The notes: a model not told the origin generated them from the sequence alone. A stretch of 64,000 bases of DNA from JBEKUY01 sp049514555 (GCA_049514555.1 JBEKUY010000011.1:34190-98189); one strand, 5' to 3'. Shown: positions 52,349-61,970, counted from the stretch's first letter. Numbers and translations: made by a program.

Positions 52349-54211
52349 TCAATCCGACCCTTCGGTAGCATCGGGCGCGGGCGCAGCCCCGGAACCGGCC
52401 GATTCCTCGCTCTCGGCTGCGGGCGCGCCGGACGGACGGAGCGGGAACTCGATGCGGAAAGTCGCGCCCTGGCCGGGCTCGCTCGAAACCGAGATGGTTC
52501 CGCCGTGATCGCTCACCACCGACTGAACGATGGCCAAGCCCAGACCGGTGCCGTGCTGCTTGGTCGTATAGTACGGCGTGAAGAGGCGGGAGCATTCCTC
52601 GGGCGTGAGGCCCTTGCCGGTGTCGGAAACTTCCAGGCGAACGCCGCTCGGCAGCGCCTGGGTGCGCACCGTGAGCGTGCCGCCGGCGGACATCGCGTCG
52701 AGCGAGTTCAAAACCAGGTTCTGCAGCGCGCGATGTAGCAGATCGGGGTCCGCCTGGATCGGAGGCAGATTCTCAGCCAGGTAGTACTCCGGCGTGATCG
52801 GCGGACGCCCCATGGCGCCGAACTGCGGCTCGAAGAGCCGTACCGCGTTGCGCACTGCTTCGTTCAGGTCCACACGCTCGAATTTCGGCGCGGGCATTTT
52901 CGAGAAATCGCTGAAGCGGCTGACGATGGTGTTCAGGTTCGCCAGCTCCGTCTTGAACGTGGCGGTGGACTCGGTAAAGATTTCGTCGAACTGTTCCGTG
53001 GATAAACCGCGCGCGCGTTGCAGATTCTCGACCGTGATCTGCAGCGGAAAGAGCGGGTTTCGCAGCTCGTGGGCCAGGCGCCGGGCCAGCTCGCGCCATG
53101 CGGCCACGCGCTCGGCCTGAATAAGCCGCTCGCGCTGTCCGGCAAGCTGCCGGATCATGTCGTTGAAAGCGATCGCCAACTGCCCGATCTCATCGGCGGA
53201 AGTAACATCGACGCGTGTGTCCCAGTGCCCCGAGGCCACGTCGCGAGCGCCTTCGGCCAGGCGCACAACCGGGCGCGTGACCCGCGCCGAAACCCACCAC
53301 GCCAGCAGAAAACCGAGAAAGATGCCGGCTGCGCCGACCGCGAGCGCGATCCATTCGATGCGGCGCGTGAGAAGAACGAGTTCGCCGCGTGAGCTGCCGA
53401 GCAGCAGCACGCCGAGAAGATCGTTGTTGCGGCCCATGAGAGGAATCGCGTGGAAGGCCTCCGCGCTAGCGGGGTCGGCAGACCACTCGATCGTGTCCAC
53501 AAGCGGGACCGGATCCTTTTGAATCCGCCCGATCAGCTGCGCGAAGCGGTCCGCCTGCGCGACTTCTCCCGTGGGGCTGGTCAGGTCGCCCGCGATGAAG
53601 TTGGCCTCGAGGTTGCGGTACAGCAGGGCGCGCATACCGGACGGCAAAACGAGCGTGCTCAGAAAATCTTCGTCGAGGCGCTGCCCGCCGACGACGTAGA
53701 AGTTCTTGTCGCCCACCGGCACGGTGCGCACGGCCGTGAGCGAGAGCGCCACGCCGTCGGGCATTCCTTCACGCTTCAGAAAAGCGCCCTGCGCCGGCCA
53801 GTTCTTCTCCTGCAGGATCCAATCGTTCTTGTACCCGACGCGGGCGGGATACTGCACCGATGAAATCAGCGTGCCGTCGTTACTGACGAACTCGGCGAAG
53901 TCGAGGCCGTGCTCTTGGGCCGCCCCGGTCGCGTCGTGGAAGTAGCGGGACAGGTCCGCGTTCGGCTGCGCCAGCGCGATGGCCATCTGCAGCGTGACTT
54001 CCGCGTTGGCGATGCCTTCCACGCGGCGAACCACCTCGTCGCCTCGCTGCGCAAACTCCTTCCGGAATTGCGACACGAGCGCTTCGGTCCGTTGCCCATC
54101 CATCTCTTCGAACGCGCGCTGGGTGTAGTACATCACTCCCCAGCCAACCACGCCTACCGACGCGACCACCGTGAAAAGAAAGATGACCAGCAGCTTGGTG
54201 CGGAACGTCAC
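52349..54211 (-). CDS. NtrY-like sensor histidine kinase
   Basis: 620 aa from GTG 54211, with AAGGAG 7 nt upstream. TM1 (LLVIFLFTVVASVGVVGWGV), a periplasmic sensor of about 270 residues, TM2 (IEWIALAVGAAGIFLGFLLA), HAMP (VVRLAEGARDVASGHWDTRV), HisKA with His in RRLAHELRNPLFPLQITVEN, and HATPase (NLVLNSLDAMSAGG, VSDTGKGLTPEE, GTGLGLAIVQSVVSDHGG). The start overlaps the solute-binding-protein stop by 4 nt (GTGA), an unusually tight link to a periplasmic binding protein. Confidence 0.93.
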   Translation of the reverse strand: MTFRTKLLVIFLFTVVASVGVVGWGVMYYTQRAFEEMDGQRTEALVSQFRKEFAQRGDEVVRRVEGIANAEVTLQMAIALAQPNADLSRYFHDATGAAQEHGLDFAEFVSNDGTLISSVQYPARVGYKNDWILQEKNWPAQGAFLKREGMPDGVALSLTAVRTVPVGDKNFYVVGGQRLDEDFLSTLVLPSGMRALLYRNLEANFIAGDLTSPTGEVAQADRFAQLIGRIQKDPVPLVDTIEWSADPASAEAFHAIPLMGRNNDLLGVLLLGSSRGELVLLTRRIEWIALAVGAAGIFLGFLLAWWVSARVTRPVVRLAEGARDVASGHWDTRVDVTSADEIGQLAIAFNDMIRQLAGQRERLIQAERVAAWRELARRLAHELRNPLFPLQITVENLQRARGLSTEQFDEIFTESTATFKTELANLNTIVSRFSDFSKMPAPKFERVDLNEAVRNAVRLFEPQFGAMGRPPITPEYYLAENLPPIQADPDLLHRALQNLVLNSLDAMSAGGTLTVRTQALPSGVRLEVSDTGKGLTPEECSRLFTPYYTTKQHGTGLGLAIVQSVVSDHGGTISVSSEPGQGATFRIEFPLRPSGAPAAESEESAGSGAAPAPDATEGSD

Positions 54212-55716
54212 GGGCGGGCTCCTTGCGGCGCGGCAGGGGCCGGGGAATTCTGCGGCGCCGCGCCGGTGGGACGATCGAGCCAGACGGTTTCCAGATGCCA
54301 TTCGCCCCAGGGCGACGGCATCCAGTCGCACACCGCGCTGCCCAGCGCCAACGACTCGGGCAAATAGACGAGTGGAATGACGAAATACGAGTCAAGTGTG
54401 GCGCGCTCGCGCCGGTAAAGCTGTCCGGGATCGGCGCTCAATGCCGCGGCCGGAGTTTCGGAAAGCCCCGCTGCGGCGGCGAGAGAATCGAGAGCGGCGC
54501 GCGGAGAGAGAGAGGAAACGCGCCAGCAAATCAGGCGCACGTCCGGAGCCACGTTCGTACTTGTCGCCGTGGATGAAACGGCATGCCCGATGACCTGCAG
54601 ATTGAAGCCGGCTTGCCGGGCATTGACGGCCACACGCTCGGCGAGCAGGCGCGACAGGTCTCCAGCCGCCTCAACGCCGAGGCGCAACGGCCCGGCCGCG
54701 CTCACCGCGTTGGCCGCGACAGCGGCGCGAAGCTCCCTGACGCGATCGGGATTGGTCTCCATGTGAAACAGAAAAGCATACCCGGTGAGCCATCCCGGCA
54801 AAAGAGCCGCGGCAGGCTCGGCTTGCTTTTGAAGCAACACACCCGCCATCGTAGCGCGATCGATCGAAACGGAGAGCGCCTCGCGCAAACGCGCGTCCTG
54901 CACCGCGGGACTGGCCCCGTCGAAAACGAGCGCGACGAGCTCGACCGGTTGTGAGGACCACGTGCGGAGCCGCGCCTGCTCGGCGCGCTGCATGAGATCT
55001 GGCGTGAGTTCGGAGAGATCGGCCTTTCCCACTTGGAGATCGATGAGCTGTCGCGCGGGGGCTACGCCGAAAACAATCTCGATCGCGTCGAGGAACGGGC
55101 GGCCGCTCCAGGCGCGCTCGTTGGCCACAAAGGTCGAGCGGGACTGCAGGGTTCCGCTCGCATTCCATTGGGAAACAACAAACGGGCCGGTGCCGATGAG
55201 TTCGCCGCTCGGTGACGCCCGAAAAATGAAATAGCGGCCTGAGGCGAGCTCTTCAAGAAGATCCGTCATGGGCGAAGCGGATTCGATGGCGATCGAATTG
55301 GCGCCGGCAAGAATCTGGCGGCCGTTCGGCAAGATCGGCGCAAGCGCCGCAACTACGTCGGCAGGAATAACCGGGGAACCGTCGGAGAATACCACGCCGG
55401 CGCGGAGATTGAATTGCCAGCGCTTGGCTTCGGCGTCGCGGCTCCAGGAGCTTGCGAGTTGCGGCTGGAAACGCCCGTAGTTGTCGAGCGACACGAGCCG
55501 GTCGAAGACGAGCGCGCCGAGTTTTTCACCGAGCGCGGCTTCCGCAGTTCCCGACTGCCACTGTCGCGGGTCGAGCGTTACCGAAGCAGCGCCCAACTCC
55601 ATCCGCAGCGTCCCGCCGTAACGCGGCCGTCGCGCAGCTCGCGCCACCGGCGCCACCGCCGCGCAAACTAGAAGCAGGCTAGCTGCCGCACGCGATCGTG
55701 ATGCGATAGACCTCAT
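54208..55716 (-). CDS. Extracellular solute-binding protein, family 5 (oligopeptide-type)
   Basis: 502 aa. Signal peptide (AAASLLLVCAAVAPVARAAR), then the SBP_bac_5 pattern: PRYGGTLRMELGAASVTLDP, FDRLVSLDNYGRFQPQLASS, WQFNLRAGVVFSDGSPVIPA and TGPFVVSQW. Binds peptides or other small solutes in the periplasm. No permease or ATPase gene accompanies it. Instead its end overlaps the sensor kinase start, so it may present a ligand to that kinase. Its start overlaps the previous gene by 38 nt. Confidence 0.85.
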   Translation of the reverse strand: MRSIASRSRAAASLLLVCAAVAPVARAARRPRYGGTLRMELGAASVTLDPRQWQSGTAEAALGEKLGALVFDRLVSLDNYGRFQPQLASSWSRDAEAKRWQFNLRAGVVFSDGSPVIPADVVAALAPILPNGRQILAGANSIAIESASPMTDLLEELASGRYFIFRASPSGELIGTGPFVVSQWNASGTLQSRSTFVANERAWSGRPFLDAIEIVFGVAPARQLIDLQVGKADLSELTPDLMQRAEQARLRTWSSQPVELVALVFDGASPAVQDARLREALSVSIDRATMAGVLLQKQAEPAAALLPGWLTGYAFLFHMETNPDRVRELRAAVAANAVSAAGPLRLGVEAAGDLSRLLAERVAVNARQAGFNLQVIGHAVSSTATSTNVAPDVRLICWRVSSLSPRAALDSLAAAAGLSETPAAALSADPGQLYRRERATLDSYFVIPLVYLPESLALGSAVCDWMPSPWGEWHLETVWLDRPTGAAPQNSPAPAAPQGARP

Positions 55717-56707
55717 AGTTTCCTGTCGAAAGGCTCCAGACGACCGCGGTGCCGGCTTGAAGGCCCTTACCGGGAGAAATCGAGATCACCGGGCCGGGAA
55801 CTTCAAGCTCCGTAACGGGAGGCTCGGCGAACGATGCAGAAAGGCTTCGGACCCACACCCGATCCGGCGTGCTCCAATCCCCCGAATCAGTCTGCAGCGA
55901 CCACACAACTTGGCTGCAAGCGGAAGTTAGAAGCTGGGCTTGCACCCACGGTTCAGTTCCGGGTTTACAGGTCGGGACGCTTTCGTCCGCGAGCTTCACC
56001 TCACAAACCCTGCCGGGCAGATTGATTTGAACTTGATTCTCATGCTCGGATGAAAACTGAATTTGCCCTCGCGGATCGCGCGTCGGCGCCTCTGGAGCGG
56101 GAATAGGTTTGGAGCTCCGCAGCACCCAGTGACCCTTCCCGCCCTCGTAGTGTGAAAACGAGTCCCGGCTCAGGAGCAGGAGGACATTCTGCTTGCTCTC
56201 CTCGCTAATGAATTCGACCGCGTCGAGAATTGGTTCGCGTTGCTGCCAGATCAGTTCCTTTTGCAGGCGTCGGTCGGTCGAGGGTTTGTCCGGAAGAGGC
56301 AGCGCCGACCGGGGGAACGCGCTCATTCGAGTCTGTCCTTCTGGTGAAGATGGAATCTCGGCAACGAGAAGAATGCAACTGGGGGTTTCTTCCACCGAAA
56401 CGTGCAGGGCGCTCACGCCCGACTCCTGCGACCCGGCAACACTCTCGATTCCGAGTTCCTTCTCAAACCACTCCCGAAGCATTTCTGACTGCGCGTCGGG
56501 AATAGAGGACCGGTTCTGCCACAAGAGCTTGACCGCATGGTTCCGCTGCAACACCGCGCCTACTTTACGTGCGAAGGCGCGCGCAACATCTTCCAGGGTG
56601 TCGGCGCGAGAAATCCCTGGAAACAAAAACAAACCAAAGCAGAAGAGGAAACAGAGGGCCTGAAGCAAGCTTCGACGGCGGGAGACAGAGTTTTGTCCGG
56701 CAAACAC
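55679..56707 (-). CDS. Secreted hypothetical protein, first gene of the SBP/kinase operon
   Basis: 342 aa. Signal peptide (LLQALCFLFCFGLFLFPGIS), then a soluble protein with LEDVARAFARKVGAVLQRNH, CILLVAEIPSSPEG and a C-terminal half of beta character (VWSLSTGNYEVYRITIACGS). No catalytic motif is seen. It overlaps the solute-binding-protein gene by 38 nt. The following genes code for envelope sensing, so a periplasmic partner role is possible but unproven. Confidence 0.7.
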   Translation of the reverse strand: MFAGQNSVSRRRSLLQALCFLFCFGLFLFPGISRADTLEDVARAFARKVGAVLQRNHAVKLLWQNRSSIPDAQSEMLREWFEKELGIESVAGSQESGVSALHVSVEETPSCILLVAEIPSSPEGQTRMSAFPRSALPLPDKPSTDRRLQKELIWQQREPILDAVEFISEESKQNVLLLLSRDSFSHYEGGKGHWVLRSSKPIPAPEAPTRDPRGQIQFSSEHENQVQINLPGRVCEVKLADESVPTCKPGTEPWVQAQLLTSACSQVVWSLQTDSGDWSTPDRVWVRSLSASFAEPPVTELEVPGPVISISPGKGLQAGTAVVWSLSTGNYEVYRITIACGS

Positions 56708-56875
56708 TGGTATGCGCGAATCATAGCACGTCTCCGCTGATAAGTTCGTAAACCGCTAGCCGGGTGGCTCGCGCTGCGGCGCTGGCGAAAAGGCTGAACG
56801 CGGCGGTGTTCGAGCCCGTCTTCATGAGCGCTGCCCACGCGGGCCACCCGCAGGGGTTTTGGCTAGCGGAACTCA

Positions 56876-58264
56876 TCACGGCCGCCGGCTGGAGTGGTGC
56901 CCGGCGGTCGCGCTGGCCGGAGGATCGTCCGGGTCCGGCGAATCGTTTTGCGGCGCTGCATCGGTGCTGCCCGATGCGCCGCCCGAAAAGGCCGAGCGCA
57001 TCACATCGTTGGCGAAGAAGTATTTGCCATCCGACGGCACCATCATAATCTGGAGTTTGTCGGAAAGACGCTCGGCGATGATCTTCTGGATAAGCATAGG
57101 ATTCTGCTTCAGCACGATGGCTTCGAGTCTCATGCGCTCGGCGTCGGCGGCGGCAGTCACGCGGATGCGGTTGCCCTCGGCGTCCGCGAGGTTCTTCTGG
57201 CGCTCCACTTCGGCCTTGCTGTCAATGACCTTGGCCGCGGCGGCCGCTTCGGCGTTTTGAAGCGTGGCTTCCTTGCGCGCGGCGGCCTCCAGCCGGGTTT
57301 GTTCGATCTGTTTCTGTTTGAGCGGTAGGGTGTACTGCATGGCATCGGCTTCGGCTTTGGCCTGGAGAACGCGAACCGCCGCCGCCGATTCCGCCTGTTT
57401 GACGTCGCGCGTCTTCTGCGCTTCGGCCTCCAACTCGGCGATGCGCACTTCTTTCCCCTTGATCTCTTGCTCGGTGCCGAGCCGCTCGCTCTCTTGCTCC
57501 TTCAATAGAAGTCCTTCGAGCCCGCGGGCATATTCAGCGGGAAGCTGGATGTCGCGAAGAAGAACTTCTCGGACCACGATGCCGTCGGCCCCGAGCCGAA
57601 CGGTGATGGCGTCGGCGGCCTTCTGCCGAAGTTCCTCGCGCCGCGTGGCGAACACTTCGCGCACGATGTAATTCGGCGCGAGCTGGCGGTAGACGGTGGA
57701 AACAACCGGCGCCACCACCTCTTCGCCGATGGGCTGCGGAAGATTCGTATGGATGGAATCCAACCGGTGTGGATCGAGCCGATAGCGGACCGAGACCGTC
57801 AGCCCGATGGAAAGGCCTTCGCGCGCCTGCACCTTCAGCACGTCGGCGGTTTTCTTGGGATCCTCGGCACCCACGGTGGAATACACCTGCTCGCGCGTGT
57901 CATACAGTGCCACGCGATCCACCAGTGGCGTGACCAGATGCACGCCGGGATACAGCGTTCCCGGACGCACGCCCGAGATCTGGCTGACCCGCACGCCCGC
58001 CGAGCCGTCGGGCACGACGACGATACTCAGCGCCAGGAGAAACACCGGCAACGAAGCCAGTGCGAGCTTCAGCGCCGGATTCCAGCGGACGGACTGTAAA
58101 GGGCGGCGCAGAATCTCCTCTCCCGCGCCGGGCCCCGTGGCCGTCGAACCCGCCAGAAGCCGGCGAAGCTGTGCAGCCACGTAGATGTCATAAGCGATGA
58201 GCCCCACGGCGCTGCCGAACAGGCCCACGCCGGAAAACAACAGCAAGTACTTCAGAAACAGCAT
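56876..58264 (-). CDS. SPFH/band-7 (prohibitin-like) membrane protein
   Basis: 462 aa. Two N-terminal hydrophobic segments (LLLFSGVGLFGSAVGLIAYD; LKLALASLPVFLLALSIVVV), then the band-7 domain (VRPGTLYPGVHLVTPLVDRV, GLTVSVRYRLDP, PVVSTVYRQLAPNYIVREVF, VVREVLLRDIQLP), a long Glu/Ala-rich coiled coil (about 280-400), and a C-terminal Gly/Ser/Pro-rich tail. SPFH proteins form large ring assemblies in membranes, often around proteases. A small membrane protein gene lies 98 nt upstream. Confidence 0.9.
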   Translation of the reverse strand: MLFLKYLLLFSGVGLFGSAVGLIAYDIYVAAQLRRLLAGSTATGPGAGEEILRRPLQSVRWNPALKLALASLPVFLLALSIVVVPDGSAGVRVSQISGVRPGTLYPGVHLVTPLVDRVALYDTREQVYSTVGAEDPKKTADVLKVQAREGLSIGLTVSVRYRLDPHRLDSIHTNLPQPIGEEVVAPVVSTVYRQLAPNYIVREVFATRREELRQKAADAITVRLGADGIVVREVLLRDIQLPAEYARGLEGLLLKEQESERLGTEQEIKGKEVRIAELEAEAQKTRDVKQAESAAAVRVLQAKAEADAMQYTLPLKQKQIEQTRLEAAARKEATLQNAEAAAAAKVIDSKAEVERQKNLADAEGNRIRVTAAADAERMRLEAIVLKQNPMLIQKIIAERLSDKLQIMMVPSDGKYFFANDVMRSAFSGGASGSTDAAPQNDSPDPDDPPASATAGHHSSRRP

Positions 58265-58362
58265 CGAGTTTCTCCCTTCATCCCGGCCGAGCCCCGACTT
58301 GTCGGGGCCGCGCCGCTGCAGGCGTTTTGCCTGAGCGTGGCGCGGATTGCGCCGGGGAATCC

Positions 58363-58572
58363 TTACGCCGCGCGCCGCCGCGCCGAACTCATTTGCGCAG
58401 CCTTTTCATAAATGCGCACCGGAACAAGAGCGCGCCGGACATGCGATGGAGAAAGCGCGCCGCTCATCGCGCGAAACGCCGCGCAGAGAAGCAACCAATC
58501 GAGTCCCAGAGCGAGCGCGACCGAGGCCAGCGTCGCGATGAGGATTTCGCCGAGGTGAAACGTTGTGTTCAT
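58363..58572 (-). CDS. Small membrane protein upstream of the SPFH gene
   Basis: 69 aa: MNTTFHLGEILIATLASVAL, a membrane helix of about 20 residues ending in a Cys (LDWLLLCAAFRAM), then a basic tail (SHVRRALVPVRIYEK). A GGGAG ribosome site precedes ATG 58572. It is between the L,D-transpeptidase (46 nt upstream) and the SPFH gene, all on the minus strand, and may be one transcript. No family is recognised. Confidence 0.5.
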   Translation of the reverse strand: MNTTFHLGEILIATLASVALALGLDWLLLCAAFRAMSGALSPSHVRRALVPVRIYEKAAQMSSARRRAA

Positions 58573-58618
58573 TGGGTCTCTCCCTGTGTGAACTTGATGC
58601 ACGGTGCGAATTCCTTCC

Positions 58619-59248
58619 CTACTGCGCGCCCCTCGCGGAAGACGGCGCCATCGGCGCATCGGCCGATTGCGCCGTGAGAACGGATTCAACCGGAGCCGAG
58701 AAAATGCCGGCGATCTCTTCGGTGCGCTCGGCAACGAGTTCCACGCTGTCGCCCACGCGCACCCGCTCGAATAAGTCCTCAATGTCTTCATTCCGCATCC
58801 GAATGCAGCCGTGGGAGCGCGCGTGCCCGATCGAACGTGGCTGGTTTGTGCCGTGAATCCCGAATTTCTTGACGCTCAGGCCGATCCACCGCGTGCCCAC
58901 CGGGTTCGCCGGTCCCTGCGGAGTGACGACGCCCGGCGCGTAGTAGTTGGGCTCCGCAACGCGGTTGACGATCGTGAAGCTTCCGGCGGGCGAAGGCGAA
59001 TGGCTGGCGCCGACCGCAACCGCGTAGGTTTTCACGACGCGCCCGTCTTCCAGGAGCGCGAGCTTGCGATCGGGGATGCTGACGACGATGCGGTGCACCG
59101 GCTCAACAGGCACTGCGGCCGGCGGCTGTGACTGGGCGAAGGCTCCGGTTGCTCCGAAGAGAATCATGGCCGTCAGGCCGGGCCGGTGGGCTCTTGAGGA
59201 ACTCGACCGCCTGATTTGCTGCCGGATTCTCTGGATGTTCCGCCGCAT
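58619..59248 (-). CDS. L,D-transpeptidase (YkuD domain)
   Basis: 209 aa. A signal segment (RPGLTAMILFGATGAFAQSQ), then a YkuD domain: IVVSIPDRKLALLEDGRVVK, YAVAVGASHSPSPAGSFTIV, VGTRWIGLSVKKFGIHGTNQ and the catalytic motif HARSHGCIRM with active-site Cys. It makes 3-3 peptidoglycan crosslinks or attaches proteins to the wall. AAGGAGG sits 5 nt before ATG 59248. It begins a minus-strand run with the small membrane protein and the SPFH gene. Confidence 0.93.
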   Translation of the reverse strand: MRRNIQRIRQQIRRSSSSRAHRPGLTAMILFGATGAFAQSQPPAAVPVEPVHRIVVSIPDRKLALLEDGRVVKTYAVAVGASHSPSPAGSFTIVNRVAEPNYYAPGVVTPQGPANPVGTRWIGLSVKKFGIHGTNQPRSIGHARSHGCIRMRNEDIEDLFERVRVGDSVELVAERTEEIAGIFSAPVESVLTAQSADAPMAPSSARGAQ

Positions 59249-59492
59249 CTGAGCCTCCTTGATCGACCAGCGCGGCGGAGAATGGCACGGAGGCAGCCAT
59301 AGTCTAATGTATTGATATACCAGGAGTTAGTCACGTTTGTGAGTGCGAAAACTGTGTGCAGAGGGACACGCCGTGGCCGGGCTGCCGCAAGCGGCGGCCC
59401 CCTCAGCCGGCTGATCTAGCTAAGAAGAGGCAGCTTCATCGGTTGGCCCGGCGAGGAATCCAAGCTATCTTAGAGAGAACGGAGAGAAACAA

Positions 59493-60638
59493 ATGCGCCG
59501 TCGAGGCGGCTTCCTAATTGGGCGAATCCTGGGGATCGGCATTTACCTGCACCCGAGTTGGTTCATCATCTTTGCGCTGATCACTGAGATGCTGGCCGGA
59601 CAGTTCAGCGCGCAGCATCCCCACTGGACGACGAGCCAACACTGGATAGTGGGCATACTCACGAGCCTGCTGTTCTTCGCCTCGGTGTTGATCCACGAGC
59701 TGGGGCACAGTGTCGTGGCGATGCACTATCGAATCCCGGTGGAATCGATCACGCTGTTCGTTTTTGGCGGAGTGGCGCAGATCGGGCGCGAGCCGGAAAG
59801 GGCTCGGCAGGAATTCAACATCGCTATCGCGGGTCCACTCACGAGTCTGCTCCTGGCCGGAATGTTCTTCGCACTGACGAAGTCATTTCCGTACGACGAA
59901 ATGGTCGGAGCGCTGGCGTTGTGGCTTGCGGGAACAAACGCGATCCTGGCTGTGTTCAACCTCGTGCCGGGGTTTCCGCTCGATGGTGGTCGTGTCCTCC
60001 GCGCGATCATCTGGGGCGTAACCAAGAACTTCATCCGCGCGACGCGCATTGCAGGTACGAGCGGCAAGATCATCGCCTACGGGATGATCCTCGTTGGTGC
60101 GGTGCGTGCTTTGAGCGGCGAATGGTTCTCCGGCCTATGGCTGGCGTTCATCGGATGGTTTCTCTTGACGGCGGCGCAGGAGAGCGTGGCGCAAATCACG
60201 GTGCGCGAGGCGCTGGTTGGATTGCGGGCGGCGGACGTGATGAGCCACGAGGTACCCACCATCCCCCGTAACCTGACACTGGAAGAGTATGGAGCCGACG
60301 TGCTGCGGAGCGGGCGGCGGTGCCACCTGGTGTTGAGCGACGGGCGGCTGCTGGGGATGATGAACGTGCAGGCGCTCAACGCGGTGCAGCGCGAAGAGTG
60401 GCCGACCACCTCGGTGCAGGCCGTGATGATCCCGCGGGAGAAGATTCTCTGGGCCACGCCGCAGGAGCCGCTGCTCGGGCTGCTCGAGCGGCTGGTGGCG
60501 GCGGACGTAAACCAGATGCCGGTGGTGTCCGAGCCCGGAGATGGCTCCGGCGGCGCGAACATCCTGGGAATGGTCACGCGGGATTCCATCCTGCGTGTGA
60601 TTCAGACCCACGGAGAGCTGGGCCACTTGCCCCGCTAG
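59493..60638 (+). CDS. Site-2-type (M50) intramembrane metalloprotease with CBS domains
   Basis: 381 aa. Membrane zinc protease with HELGH in VLIHELGHSVVAMHYRI and the third ligand in NLVPGFPLDGGRVLRAI, both intact. About six helices are followed by two CBS-type regions (RAADVMSHEVPTIPRNLTLE; VQAVMIPREKILWATPQEPL) that may bind adenine nucleotides and control cleavage. GGAG lies 8-9 nt before ATG 59493. The substrate is unknown; such proteases often cut anti-sigma factors or membrane regulators. Divergent from the L,D-transpeptidase gene. Confidence 0.93.
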   Translation: MRRRGGFLIGRILGIGIYLHPSWFIIFALITEMLAGQFSAQHPHWTTSQHWIVGILTSLLFFASVLIHELGHSVVAMHYRIPVESITLFVFGGVAQIGREPERARQEFNIAIAGPLTSLLLAGMFFALTKSFPYDEMVGALALWLAGTNAILAVFNLVPGFPLDGGRVLRAIIWGVTKNFIRATRIAGTSGKIIAYGMILVGAVRALSGEWFSGLWLAFIGWFLLTAAQESVAQITVREALVGLRAADVMSHEVPTIPRNLTLEEYGADVLRSGRRCHLVLSDGRLLGMMNVQALNAVQREEWPTTSVQAVMIPREKILWATPQEPLLGLLERLVAADVNQMPVVSEPGDGSGGANILGMVTRDSILRVIQTHGELGHLPR

Positions 60639-60656
60639 CAGCCGCCTGTATCCGCT

Positions 60657-61643
60657 TCACCTGCTCACCAGACCCATCATGTGCTCGGGATAGCGCTCGC
60701 CGCTGGCGGCACCGGCGGGAGCGGTCTGCGCGATGCGGCGGAGATCGTCCGCAGTGAGCGTAACCTCGGCTGCGACGGCGTTTTCTTCCAGGCGAGCGCG
60801 TTTTTTCGTGCCCGGAATGGGAATGATGTCCTCGCCCTGGGCGAGCAGCCAGGCGAGGGCGAGCTGGCCGGGCGTGATTCCCTTCTGTTTCGCGATGCCG
60901 GTAATGCGGCCCACGAGCGCAAGATTCCGGCGGAGGTTCTCGCCCTGGAACCGCGGTGTCGAGCGGCGATAGTCATCGTGAGCGAGGTCCTCGAGACGTT
61001 TGATCTCTCCCGTCAAGAAGCCGCGGCCGAGCGGGCTATAGGCGACAAAGGCGATGCCCAGCTCGCGGACCGTGGGGAGGACTTCCGGCTCGGGATCGCG
61101 AGTCCAGAGAGAGTATTCCGATTGCAGCGCGGCGATGGGATGAACCGCGTGAGCGCGGCGGATGGTGGCGGGCGCGGCTTCGGACAGGCCAAGGTGGCGG
61201 ACCTTGCCCGCGCGGACAAGACCAGCCATGGCGCCGACGGTTTCTTCTATGGGCACGTCGGGATCGACGCGATGCTGGTAGTAGAGGTCAATCACGTCCA
61301 CACCGAGGCGGCGGAGGCTCGCGTCGCAAGCGGAGCGGACGTATTCGGGACGGCCATCGACACCGCGCATCGCGGGATCGCTGCCGCGGACGATGCCGAA
61401 TTTCGTGGCAAGAAAGACCTTATCGCGGCGACCGCGAATGGCGCGGCCCACGAGTTCTTCATTGAGGTGGGGACCGTAAATATCGGCGGTATCGAGGAAG
61501 TTGATGCCCAGCTCGATGGCGCGGTGGATGGTGGCGATGGATTCGGCATCATCGCGGGCGCCGTAGAACTCGGACATGCCCATGCAGCCGAGTCCCAGGG
61601 CGGGAACCAGCGGGCCGTCCTTGCCAAGATGGCGTTGTTGCAT
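60657..61643 (-). CDS. Aldo/keto reductase
   Basis: 328 aa TIM-barrel NADPH oxidoreductase. Motifs: LGLGCMGMSEFYG, the catalytic Asp/Tyr in NFLDTADIYGPHLNEELVGR, catalytic Lys in VFLATKFGI, His in YYQHRVDPDVP and the cofactor region IIPIPGTKKRARLEENA. It belongs to the YajO/AKR13-like group that acts on varied aldehydes and ketones. Ends 18 nt from the stop of the M50 gene on the opposite strand. Repeat element B lies just upstream of its start. Confidence 0.92.
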   Translation of the reverse strand: MQQRHLGKDGPLVPALGLGCMGMSEFYGARDDAESIATIHRAIELGINFLDTADIYGPHLNEELVGRAIRGRRDKVFLATKFGIVRGSDPAMRGVDGRPEYVRSACDASLRRLGVDVIDLYYQHRVDPDVPIEETVGAMAGLVRAGKVRHLGLSEAAPATIRRAHAVHPIAALQSEYSLWTRDPEPEVLPTVRELGIAFVAYSPLGRGFLTGEIKRLEDLAHDDYRRSTPRFQGENLRRNLALVGRITGIAKQKGITPGQLALAWLLAQGEDIIPIPGTKKRARLEENAVAAEVTLTADDLRRIAQTAPAGAASGERYPEHMMGLVSR

Positions 61644-61754
61644 GATGTTTCTCCTCAGGTGAACTCACCGGTGAGATGCGTCGCGCGAAAGCGCCGGTAC
61701 GCGAAGGACGAAAAGGAGACTGCACAGTCTTCCCATGGTGAGGGGTAGCGCCAG

Positions 61755-61970
61755 GCTGTGGAAAAGCACCCCCACCCCCCCATCTTTTTTGTAACTGCGG
61801 ATTCTAAAGGGGTTTAAGTCTAGTGTTTCAGAACTGCGGATTCTAAAGGGGTTCCAGGCGCGTTTTTCGGATCTGCGGATTCTAAAGAGGTTAGCGAATA
61901 TGAGGCGACTTGTCACAGGTTATGATAGCACATAATTAACTGCATGTCAATAGTTACGTTAGAGGCATTC
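61755..61970 (+). repeat. Structured repeat element, copy B (three ~39-nt tandem units)
   Basis: Same order of parts as element A, same orientation: GCTGTGGAAAAG (61755-61766), a C-run and T-run, then units starting near 61791, 61831 and 61869 built on ACTGCGGATTCTAAAGGGG, and a closing box ATGATAGCACAT...GCATGTCAATAGTTACGTT (61922-61960). The word TGCGGATTC replaces TGTTGATTC of copy A, but spacing is kept at 39 nt. Situated upstream of the aldo/keto reductase start, with no convincing gene inside. The unit-to-unit identity is higher than in copy A. Confidence 0.7.
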
